Source: Polytrichum commune
Lineage: Eukaryota > Streptophyta > Polytrichopsida > Polytrichales > Polytrichaceae
Direction of reading: 5' to 3'
DNA: 64,000 nucleotides
Assembly: GCA_950295325.1 (NCBI GenBank)
Contig: OX485806.1
Coordinates: 27,838,001 to 27,902,000, forward strand
The notes under the pieces are model-generated. The model was not told the origin of the DNA, did no database searches, and was given only the letters and a program-made list of their open reading frames with translations. Below, piece by piece: positions 11,736 through 22,867 of the stretch. Position numbers and translations under genes: made by a program. Every line of letters starts with the position of its first letter. The stretch's first letter is position 1.

Positions 11736-14700
11736 ATCTTAGCGTTGTGCTGACATTATGTGGGTGGGTTAATCTAATACTTAAGGTAGCAATATAAAAG
11801 GGGTATAGACATGAAAAATACATAATGCCTCATATAGAAGCAAGTGGGGCCATCTTGTGTTGCCAACCTATCACTACTAATCCGGTTATTTTAAAGAAAA
11901 AGTAACATGGCTGGACGTTAAATACCCCCCTCACGAACTTTCGGAGGTATTCCATCCGGGTTGGGGCAACCTTGTAGAGAAATTCTCTAAACCCGACCGA
12001 AATTTGTTGTCCGCCTTGCCCAACTTCCAAAAAAAGAATTTCCCTTGCATTCTTGAAGGCCGCTTGACTACAAATCCAATATTGAGTGCACTTCACCTTC
12101 AAGGTCTAAAATCCAATATATATGTGCACTTCCAATTAGTAAATAAGCAATTGATTGGGATTTCATTCTGGAAGTGAAACCATTAATGAACCACGCAATT
12201 AACTTGGAGGTCAAAAACATTACAAAATCCTCATTACCATTGACGTTATAATTTTGTGACTTACCATTTAAAATGATCTTTGTCATTCTAATGATAGATT
12301 AATGCAACTGTTCATAAGATGTCCAAAATGAAACAATGAAGATAGAATATAAAACATATAACAAAAATTTTTATGAATATCAATTATGTTTTTAAGTAAT
12401 ATAATATAAGGTCTAAATATGTGATATGTTATTTGGAATTAGACTTGTGGGACAAATTGAATGTTATGGATGGGGTATACTGACAGAAAATCATAAGTTT
12501 CTGACTATAGCCTAATATCTCAATTCTTGTAATAATTTATCCTCATCACATATTGTATTATCTTTAAAATCACATGCCGTATATTACTTATTTAAAAATA
12601 AATATCATATAATAATAACAATAATCATTAACGGCAGGATTTTTTTTAGTTCACCAATTTATCATAAGGTGATATATATTATTTTGACATATTACAAATG
12701 TTTGAGCAATCACACCCGTGTAAAATAAATAAATTATGAACAAAAAATTGTCTATGACAACACGTCATAATTATATATTACACACGTTGATATCTTGCGA
12801 TATTTATCAAAATAACCATGTGGAATTTAAAGCCACATCATGGCCTTGGAAACAACTCATGGGAGGTTAGAAAATAGGCTAATGCATCCAAGGCCACATC
12901 ATAATTGCCCCTTGCCAATTAATTAATATTTATAAAATAACTATTAGGGAGAAAATGGGTCTTACATGCCAACTCGGTGGTGTTTAACTAAAGTAAGCTC
13001 CATCCGAGCTTCTTGATGGACTCAACGAATTTTTGTTACCGGATGACTTTACTTGAGTGCCACGAATCCCGGCCCGTGCATACACTCACATACAAGTGCA
13101 CATACATATGTAACTAGTTCCATTAGCGTACACTCCGACAAATATAGAGGCGGAAGTTTTTGTTACAACTAGTTCACTTGTATACAACACGGAGCCCATA
13201 TGCTCCAAGATTGCGTGTGTTTTTGGAGGATTATGTGATAGAATCGATTACGAGACATAGGCTTTATGTGGAGCATGTGTTAGGGGTTTAGGGTTTAGGG
13301 TTTGTCTTCAAATGAAATACGACTCGCTTGGCAATAATATAATAATAACTTATCCATTTCTCACGTTAGTAATGTGGAAAATTTTAAATCTTAACGCATC
13401 CAATGGAAATAACCCCCTGTCCACTCTCCACTCTCATGCCACCACATTTGAACATGTTGGAAGTGGAATCCTTAAGCTTTGGGTTGCTGGGAAGCTAGGT
13501 AATTTAGATTGTACTGAAGAATAGTACTAGTTAGTGAAGGTTCCCTTAATACTTCAGCAAACACTACATGTGAAAGATTATCACCCTACCCAAGTAATTA
13601 GCATCCAATGTATAGACAAGCACTAAACATCAAGGGGCTTGCATTACTTAGAATTCCAATTAACCTATTCCATACCCTATGGCACTTTGAAGATGTCCAG
13701 TGCCGGTTTTGATACCCTATATTTGCTCTTAAGTCCATTGCAATGGCAATTTTTTGTCCCCATGTTTTTAAAATACCCTATCAATTGTTCGCACGTATAT
13801 TGTTACTCCAACAAATCACCCCCCCCCCCCCGAGGTGCTATTGCACCTCGCCAACTTAGGGTCCGGGAAGCCAAAACGAAGATTTATTATACATATATTG
13901 AAAAATTGGTCATTTTTTTTGTTCCTTGTTCATTTAGGGGTTAAACTTAAGAGGCACTCAATATAATCAAAATTTAAGTAAAATTGGACTAAGTCCAAGT
14001 CCAAGATTATAACGTGTTGAATTTTATCATGGGATCCTACGATATGTCCGCATGGTGAGATCCTCCAATTAGATATGCAAAGTTGATCATGATATTGTTA
14101 TAGTAGTTGTTTGGATTGTATTTTCAGTATAAACATTTTTTTATATAAATTAATGTCAAAAAATAGATATTTGATTTCTCCCATCATATGTTAGTAACAT
14201 AACAATTAGGTAATTACTAAGCATTCACATATTTTCCATGACAATTAGGTGTATCAAAAGTGTATTGACAAATCCGCTCAAAGAGTTAAAGGAACCATAA
14301 AGTCCAAATTTTGAAATTATGCCCATGTTTACTTAAATGACTTAAATACTCAATATAGCCATAACATTGTTGGCCAAAACTCTAGTGATTTCTATGGATC
14401 CAAGCCTTGACATGAAATTCAATATCACCATCACAAACATAATTTCTAAGTATCTTATTCTTGTCATGGGTCTCATGTCATGATCCTTGAGTTGTGCAAC
14501 CATGTGGACCTTGGTGGTAGATTTATAGCCTTCCTTAGCCCCTATATATGGTACGAACATATTCAACCATTGTATTTTGCAAAACTTTCAGTAGTTGTCT
14601 CACCCTTGATGTATTGTGAGCCTTTTTGTCATCATCTTCATGTACTTTAATTTCAACTACATTTCATTGACCAAACTTGCATCGAGTTTACGTGACTATG

Positions 14701-16240
14701 GTCCAAGACCAAAGAGACTATAATAAACTCAAGTGGTCCTATTAGTTGAAAGCAAAACTTTGGTCAAGGAGTTCACAGTAGGATCAGGGTCTAAGGTGTG
14801 AGCAAATGAATTGCTAGTGTGACATGATCCGCACTGAAGAAAATGCCCCCCTTAGTTTGAGTTCAACAAATCTTCACATTTGGGTCCAAACTTGAGTTTG
14901 AGAGTAAGGTTGTTAAGGGGCATATTGAATTTAAGTTTCTTGGACCCAAATCCTAATGTCGAGTCCCACCTGAGTAGAACATACTTTTTAGATTGTGTAT
15001 GAAAAGTTGGTTGTTATGCCAATTTAATAGAAACACATGACTTGGAATAAATGTTAGTCGTAATTGGTTTTTAAAGTCCACAAAATGAGACTGGGACTTA
15101 CATGAGGCGGTAGTTCAACTAAAATGGGTTTCCAAAATTGGATGGAGAGTTGCTTCCCAACCATGCCAACGCCTCCCCACCAATGTTCAAGGTTGAAATC
15201 CACCAATGCATTTCAAACGGAGGGGATAACTTTGAATTCTTTAATGGTGAGAGAAGTCACCATTACCATGGCCCACCAAATACACATTCAAATACTCAAA
15301 GTGCCGCCCAAAAGTTAGCTTGTAGTGAAACTTCACTAATTTTCAAAGCCCTTCTAAAAACCAACTTCTATTTCTATGATTCTTTGTCAACGTGCAATAG
15401 GAGATATACTTTACTCAAAGTTGAGAAGCATGCTCGTGTAAGCAACAATTTTAATTTCTCTTAGGTGAATTAGTAGCCATTTTGCTTGCTAGTTGGCCTT
15501 AGGACATTCTTGCAAAACAACTTCTTACGATCGATATATGTGTTCCATCTACGAGCAAGACTAGTAGATTTAGGATATTTTTTGCGAAACTTCATAATTT
15601 GTTGTATTTAAACCCCTTTCGACGAAGAGTTCCAGACCTCCTACTGTTTATGGGAGTGAATGTGTGACATATATCATGCTTGAGTATTTGAGCATTTGGT
15701 ATGTTTCTTTCAATTAGTTTAGTTGAATTATGTATTATCTTTTATGCTTTTATTTTATAAAACGTTATGTTCTTCATTTTCAAATAAATTGAGTAATAAA
15801 TTGAGTTATTTCTAATCAGTTTTATTAATCATCGATGTTCATTCTATTAGCCTTACTCATTATGATTCTATATATGTTATTCTTTAGCTAGTCTCAACCT
15901 GCAACATTCATAGAGACTTGACTGCATTCAATCTTCGACCACATCTGCGTTGACTAGTAGATCCCCATTAATGTCATCTAAAAATCTTCGATAAATTTGA
16001 TGGTCCAAATATGAATGGAAATTTCCTTTCAATTGGTCAATTAGACGGACACTTGTCAGCAAATGAGTGGATGGAGTTCTCCCGTGGACCACGTACCACA
16101 TCAGCTTGCTATACCATCATTCTGTACTACCTAACCTTGCCAAAGAATAATTTGTCCTTCAAGATAGGACCTTGTACAATAGGGAGGGAAGCTTTAAATT
16201 TTCTGTACCGGCCCGTCTGTGGAATCTCCCACCAAATTCG
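11736..16240. other. Long gene-poor stretch
   Basis: AT-rich DNA with a short TTTAGGG run at 13282-13302, a C tract near 13820 and many broken short frames. I found no exon with splice support, no domain and no RNA gene. Old transposon debris is likely but could not be named. Confidence 0.5.
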
Positions 16241-16251
16241 GACTCGACTAC

Positions 16252-16260
16252 TATAAAAGG
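16252..16260 (+). promoter_or_regulatory. TATA box, probable promoter of the DUF7869 gene
   Basis: TATAAAAGG lies in ACTACTATAAAAGGCTCATA and is followed about 30 bases later by a pyrimidine-rich initiator-like CATTGTCTTCACTC. It is the only strong TATA element upstream of the plus-strand gene at 18189. A transcript from here would run through palindrome array III before reaching the ATG. Confidence 0.45.
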
Positions 16261-16476
16261 CTCATATCTCTAACCTCATTGTCTTCACTCACTCTTGGAG
16301 AGCCCCCACCCAGCTATGCGTTTCTTCCCGTTGCCTCACATAAATAGAGTACATGCTCTCTTCCAGACTTGCAGTTCAATATAGTGTTGCACTACCTTTG
16401 CTGTTGGGTCTGCTCTCCACCTATCCGTACAACTGTACGGAAATCATGAGCGTTCCAGATGAGATTGTGCCACGCA

Positions 16477-17412
16477 GATCCACTCGATCGAGTGGATCCT
16501 CTTAGACGAAGGGGGTCGGCTAGGGGAGGATCCACTCGATCGAGTGGATCCTCTTACACCAAGGGGGTCGGCTAGGAGAGGATCCACTCGATCGAGTGGA
16601 CCCTCTTACAGCAAGGGGGTGGGCTAGGAGAGGATCCACTCGATCGAGTGGATCCTCTTAGACGAAGGGGATCGGCTAGGGGAGGATCCACTCGATCGAG
16701 TGGATCCTCTTACACCAAAGGGGTGGGCTAGGAGAGGGTCCACTCGATCGAGTGGATCCTCTTACACCAAGGGGGTCGGCTAGGAGAGGATCCACTCGAT
16801 CGAGTGGATCCTCTTACACCAAGGGGGTCGGCTAGGAGAGGATCCACTCGATCGAGTGGACCCTCTTACAGCAAGGGGGTGGGCTAGGAGAGGATCCACT
16901 CGATCGAGTGGATCCTCTTAGACGAAGGGGATCGGCTAGGGGAGGATCCACTCGATCGAGTGGATCCTCTTAGACGAAGGGGATCGGCTAGGGGAGGATC
17001 CACTCGATCGAGTGGATCCTCTTACACCAAAGGGGTGGGCTAGGAGAGGGTCCACTCGATCGAGTGGATCCTCTTACACCAAGGGGGTCGGCTAGGAGAG
17101 GATCCACTCGATCGAGTGGATCCTCTTACACCAAGGGGGTCGGCTAGGAGAGGATCCACTCGATCGAGTGGATCCTCTTACACCAAGGGGGTGGGCTAGG
17201 AGAGGGTCCACTCGATCCAGTGGATCCTCTCCTAGCCCACCCCCTTGGTGTAAGAGGATCCACTCGATCGAGTGGACCCTCTTACAACAAGGGGGTGGGC
17301 TAGGAGAGGATCTACTCGATCCAGTGGATCCTCTTAGACGAAGGGGGTGGGCTAGGGGAGGATCCACTCGATCGAGTGGACCCTCTTACACCAGGGGGAT
17401 CCTCTCGGTGAA
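16477..17412. repeat. Palindrome array III: 52-bp unit, 18 copies
   Basis: Each 52-bp unit is GATCCACTCGATCGAGTG GATCC plus a 29-base spacer ending CGGCTAGGAGAG. Sixteen units keep an exact CCACTCGATCGAGTGG and two have one changed base. Spacer variants occur in the order A-B-C-D-E-B-B-C-D-D-E-B-B-F, a higher-order repeat of about five units. One unit near 17217 is inverted. The array lies between the TATA box at 16252 and the DUF7869 start codon. Confidence 0.95.
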
Positions 17413-18000
17413 GATCCAGTCGGTCGAGTGGCTCCTCTTACACCAAGTGATCCTCTAGATGCGGATCCACTCGACCGAGTGGATCCTCTCCACGATGTGA
17501 ATCCTCCTAGGACTAAATGGGACACGATGCTCTTAAAAGATCATCGCCACCAAGTGGATCCTCTAGGAGAGGATACACGAATAAAATCATCTATACCAAA
17601 GGGATTTTCTCCAATAGGATCCACGACCGAGTGGAGCCTCTACCTCAAGGGAATCATGTAGGAGAGGATCCAAGACATCGAGTCGATCATCTTGGAGAGG
17701 TCCCCTCGATCGAGTGGATCCCCGTGTCCATGGTCACAAAGGTTTTTGTCAATTGGTTCTAATCGATCTAGTTGATCCGTCATTGAGACCACGCGATCGA
17801 ATGGATCCATCATTGAGTATCCTCTGGATAGTGCATTCTTCATTGAGCTTACAAGGTCCTCGTCGACTGGGACCTCGAAGACATGTTTCCACTTTACAGT
17901 GGATGTTCTCATAGATGTTCTACTTGAAGTGGACCTTTCCAGAGGTTCCACTTGACCATTTGATTTCCCCGTAGATGTTCCTCTTGATGAAGTGCATCCT
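17413..18000. repeat. Decayed continuation of palindrome array III
   Basis: GATCCACTCGACCGAGTGGATCC-type variants, GATCCTCTAGGAG and CCTCGATCGAGTGGATCC (17703-17721) recur at irregular spacing with rising divergence away from the array, as expected at a satellite edge. Confidence 0.7.
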
Positions 18001-18188
18001 CACGTGCACCGGTTCTACTATGTGTAGCCTCTTTTAGAAGATCCATTTTAGATTCACTGAACATGAGGTCGTTCTTATAGGTGTGGTTGCGTTGTCGACG
18101 GTCTTAGTAATTACTTGTCACTGTTATATTATGGCTTAAGAACTTGTATAATGTATTGTTATTAATAAGGGTGTCGTTTTTTAGGAAA

Positions 18189-21100
18189 ATGGAGCAAACG
18201 GATACAGACTCTGCTAATACGGATGAGGTATATTGTCATCCCACATTGCTGTCATATACCCGTATCTTGCAATATCGTTTGATGATTTGAACATGTATTA
18301 AGTTGAGTTCCATACAGGAATTATCTCTTTCCGAGGCAGTATTCACGGAAGAAGAAATCGATGTTGGTGCCGAGGATATTGATGTGCAATGTAGTGGGCT
18401 TCAAAGGGAGCAGTGGGTGAACATTCCAGTTATGCTTGTGAATGCACATGGAGAAAATGTTGCAAAGGGAATTTGCCGTAATGTCAACCCAATGGATTGT
18501 GTAGAGGACAAATGCCTTGGAGCAGATCACGTTGGGGTCCTTATTATGGAACCAATCGAGGGTATGATGGACATGGGATCGATGTTCTCATTGAGATCGT
18601 GGCCAATATCTGGAGTTTTCCACCAGAGATATACACTTGCACACCATCTTCATGTGGGCGCATGGAGGTTGCGTGCGCAAACCAAATTGCTAGAGAAACG
18701 AAGGAATGAAGGGAAGAGGGCATATGTCTCATTGCGTACATCCTTACATATCAAACCGACGAAAAAATCGAAAATACTTGATAATGCCAGTATCTGTCAG
18801 CTTTCCGCAATTGTTTGTTGCAATCGAGAGTGCACTAGGTATTTTCCTAGGGATGAGGCTCTGAAATTGTGAACCGAGTTTTATAGTTGTTCAAGCCGCA
18901 TGAGACATGCCAAACAACTCGAGGTCCATGGACAATTACATGCACTTCCGGGCGATTTCAGGAATGTTGTCACTTTGAGTGGTCGCAATGTCTGTGAAAA
19001 AGCATGGAGACACATTTTTTCAATTTCAAAGACAACATTCTACAGAAACCGGTCAGAATTCAAGTGTGGCATGCGTCCACGTGACCATGGGAATCTAAAC
19101 ATGAAACGGAATCGAACATCCACCCAACAAGCTACTGCCACTCTTTCAACGCTACTGGAAGATAAAGCCGACATGATGCCTCATAAGGCCCGCACTTTGC
19201 CAAATGGTACTCGTGTTGTTGAAATGGTCTTGCCTCGCGGGACAAAATGGAAGAAATTTTTGGTCACCATCAATGAGGTAAGCATATGATATAGTTGTTC
19301 TCATCGCTTGGTGTAAATACTTCAGTATACATAAAACGAATGGCTTATTCTGAAATTACCAATGCGACTCTTGAATTGGTCTTCATAGGAGGTGTCAATA
19401 ATGGTTATTTATCTGGCAATTTTGCAGGTCAACAAGAAATGCGGTTTGCAACCAATTTCACTCTCAACCCTGAGCAAAATACGGAATAACTACTTTAAAC
19501 ACTACGTTATGAAAAGGGTTGGTGACAATTTTGCTCGTTGTGGAAAGTGTGATTCGCTTTCGGCCATTATTCTTCAACATGTCAAAGGTTCAGCTGCCCA
19601 CACTGGTTTTTCAAAACAGTTGGCGAGGCACCAAGCGCAGCAAGAATCTGCACGTAATGCGTACCGTTGTATGAGGGCTCTTTCGATTGAACACCCCCGA
19701 AAGGTGTTGACTATCATTCATGATAAAATGGACCATGGCAAAACTGCGTCACCATGCTTTGCTGCCAAGAACAAAGACACTGACATGTTTACAAAATTAC
19801 CACTTTCTGTAACAGGAATGATGGCCCATGGACATGGAGATGAGAGATATGCTCACTATGCTCTGGATATGTACCCTGGAGATTGCAACCATACTGTAGG
19901 TTCATTCGCGAGACTTCTCCGTGATTTGGAGGAATCTCCAATATCATCATCTCGCAATCTATTCAAGGGTTCGGGGCGGTCCCCTCTTTATCGTGCTATC
20001 CTTCATGGGAGTGATATATGTTTGGAAGGATTACGACCTCCACCAACGGAGCCCATCCCAGCTATTCCCCTTCCACCTGTTCTGCATGTTCAACTTGATA
20101 ATTGCTGGAAGGACAACAAGTGCAGGTTTGTAAAGGCATTTTGGTCTCTGCTCACGGCGAAAAAAATATTCATGGAGGTACATGTGTCTTACCTATTGGT
20201 TGGTCATACGCATGATGATATCGATGCATCATTTGGAAGATGGAGCATGGACCTACGTGAACACGATTACCCCACTATCCCCCTCCTCATGAAATCGTAC
20301 ATGGATATGGAAAAAGTTCCAGTTATTCCGCATATGATCGAGGAACTTCCGGACTGGAGGGCCTTTGTTGGTGATCATATTCCCAATGGTAACAACAAAC
20401 TCATTGGGCACACAAAGGCCCAACAGTTCAAATTTTATGTCCGAGATGATGGTTGGCCTGTTATGCAGTACAAAGTGCTCAGCACACACGAGGAGTGGTT
20501 GCCCAAAGATGGTATATTGATGTGGAAATCCAATATAAAAGGGGAGCCATGTCTCCCATCCGGGGACCCTTCTCCTGCACCACCTCGAGGTATGGCCAAG
20601 CTTGAGGATGTTCTTGTGGGTCTGCAAGGGTTTATTGATTATTGGCAATCAATATGTGACCATGACACGACTGGAGCATACATGGTTTCACACATGCATA
20701 TCTTGCAATATTGGATAGGGGTGAAGGAGGCCTTGCAAACACATCTCACTAACGTGTACACACCCGGCTTGCCATTAGCTGAGGGATTCTGGCCACGGAG
20801 TACAGTCCAATTAGATGCCCATCCGTTCTCGCATAATGGAGAGCTTCGGGAAGAGCACCAGCCGGATCACCATTATGTTGGTCCAGCAAACCTTCGTCCC
20901 GCACCTGCTTTCCGCATCGCCAATAATGTGCATGAAGGGCATTTGCTAATATTGCGTCCCCAAGAACAAGATATAGTACGACCCATTTGGGTTTGCCGTG
21001 CGTTGTCTGCACCCAACATGGATGTCACGGGAGAGCATCCACGCCAAATTCTTGTACAATGGTTCACTCCCACTTCAACCGCCAGAGACCTATCAAAGAA

Positions 21101-21410
21101 ATGGAGTGGGTGGGACTCAAACCCCAACTTCAAGTGGAAACGTGACTTGAAATACTCCATTCCAGACTGGCAACCAATCGATTGCATATTGGCAGCTTGG
21201 CCTCTGCCAGAACATCAAGATGTTGAGCCCTTAAGGGTTACTATTCCACCAGAGCAAATTGGATTTGCCAAAGATAATCTTCGACGATGCTCAACAGCAG
21301 AGCGTGGACGGAGGGTGGTTGAGGTGGACGTCGTGGACTCTAGTGCGCCTCAAGGTTGCCATGGACATGCAACAGGCAGACGACCATCTAGTGGACGCAC
21401 TTTGCGGTGA
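18189..21410 (+). CDS. DUF7869-type transposase-like protein, 3 exons, one in-frame stop
   Basis: Exons 18189-18227, 18318-19277 and 19428-21410, all GT-AG and phase 0; 993 codons. The C-terminal half shows the DUF7869 pattern as I know it: IIHDKMDHGKT (Asp 432 and 435), VQLDNCWKDN (Asp 557) and LLVGHTHDDID (Asp 596, 597, 599), which together resemble an RNase H-fold D-D-D/E centre. N-terminal Cys clusters (VCCNREC) may bind zinc. Exon 2 contains one in-frame TGA at 18870-18872 (codon 198); the frame on either side stays open and protein-like, so it looks like a CGA-to-TGA change rather than an intron end. It is divergent from the fusion gene and downstream of array III. Whether it is a mobile-element gene or a domesticated copy is open. 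Confidence 0.75.
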
Positions 21411-22662
21411 TAAAAAAATAGGGTTAACAAGCATGCTGGTTGGATCTAGACGAAACAAACTTGCTTTGTTTAGATTGTAGGGGCTAGGGTGGTCCAATTT
21501 TGACAAATGAAATATTTTTTGTTCCAACTCCAACAGGAGCATTACGTGCGGGATGCCAGAAATGGCATACCCACATGTGTGGTGTATACACAACCTTAAT
21601 GTAAGGCTTCTCAAAAAAGTGTCGAGCATTTGTCCACGTGTAATGTGTGATGTTCTATAATATGCCAACCAATAATGAATATTATCAATATTCCATGTAA
21701 GAGGTGTGCATGATGCATGTTATGGAGGCATGCATGGATGCAAACATTACCAGAATTATTTGTTCCCATATCCATGACTCACCAATGCTCATGTCACGCA
21801 AAGCACATCCACTAGTCCCCATGAGCGTTCCCTCACACGTTCCCTTGTCCTCATAGGTGCTCCCTTCCGTGTTCCCATGTTCCCATGTTCCCAGTCATGT
21901 TCCCCAACGTGTTCCCAATGACGTTCCCGTGTTCCCGATGGGCAACAGTACACATGTTTTTCTCATTTTGGGACACTCAGAAGTCCCGAAATGTTTAATA
22001 TAGTGTTCAAAACTTTAAATTTGAAGAGTTAATATCCTTGGCAGGAATTGAACCTAGCAATGCCTTCACCGCTTGAAGGCCAAGGGTCCCCCAGTTCTTC
22101 ATAGAAGCAATTGGATTTGGTCATGGAAAGGTTGCACAATTCAAAAAGTTTAAGGTTTAAGGTACTTCCTCAAGTGCATTATCATATGCCCCAGACAAAT
22201 AGCGCTCTGGATGCTTCCGGTTGAAATCTAATAACTCACAAGAAGAATAGGCTACATTTCCGGGACATTTTCTGGTTCATCGGCTAATTGCCGGAGGATT
22301 GAAATTACAGTCGGATTGCCATCCGATGGTTGGAAATTTGGACCGGCCATGAGGGGAAATCCATCGGCTGATAATGAACTAGCCGTCGGTTTTCCCCGAA
22401 CATAGGTGAGGCCACTTTGAGATGTCTATTTTTCAGATAAAGCTCTCTGCCAGTTCTGCACCCCCGAGTCCCGACTACCAAGTGAGAGAGGTAATGGAGC
22501 TAGCCAACTTAGGAGTGGATGCTCATCATGTAATAAAGTCTCTGAAAAGAGATCAGGTTTGTGGCGCCTCGAGCGTGCTAGATAAGGAAGATTCGCATGT
22601 TTTTTTAGGAGGAGCGAGTTGATGATTAGTTGACAACTTCCAATACACAAGTCACCAGCATT
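21411..22662. other. Intergenic spacer between DUF7869 gene and GH3
   Basis: Holds GTTCCC/TGTTCCCA microrepeats around 21830-21945 and the tRNA-like hairpin at 22036-22085. No exon is recognised. Confidence 0.55.
22036..22085 (-). other. Short tRNA-like fold, anticodon arm missing
   Basis: Read on the minus strand: a 7-bp outer stem CCTTGGC/GCCAAGG, a D-arm-like hairpin GCCTTCAAGCGGTGAAGGC and a B-box-like GGTTCAATTCC. At 50 nt it lacks an anticodon arm. It may be a decayed organelle tRNA or SINE head. Confidence 0.3.
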
Positions 22663-22670
22663 ATAAAACC
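22663..22670 (+). promoter_or_regulatory. Candidate TATA box of the GH3 gene
   Basis: TATAAAAC in CAGCATTATAAAACCAGCAC, about 205 bases upstream of the GH3 start codon, a normal distance for a plant core promoter with a 5' leader of 150-180 bases. Confidence 0.45.
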
Positions 22671-22867
22671 AGCACGTAAACAGTTACCATCACATGGTTG
22701 CATCGTCTGGAACTAGTTCCTGGTTTATATTCTTTGCAGCTGAGGATCAGATAGTTTGTGGGTCGAGTAATGTGATTCGGGTTTGCTAGTCATCTCGCAC
22801 TACCTTGTGTGTGTCATAATTGTACGAGAAGTGAGTCGTCGTCCGCAGGGATTTGTGGACATCCACA

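Noticed and set aside
13282-13302. Interstitial telomere repeat
   Set aside because: Only about three TTTAGGG units; also seen once near 10916. Too short to mean a fused or healed end.
16477-17458. Array III as a CRISPR array or a coding repeat
   Set aside because: Spacers are not unique but belong to a few shared types, the repeat is a palindrome with 52-bp periodicity, and the genome is a plant's; frames through it are repeat artefacts.
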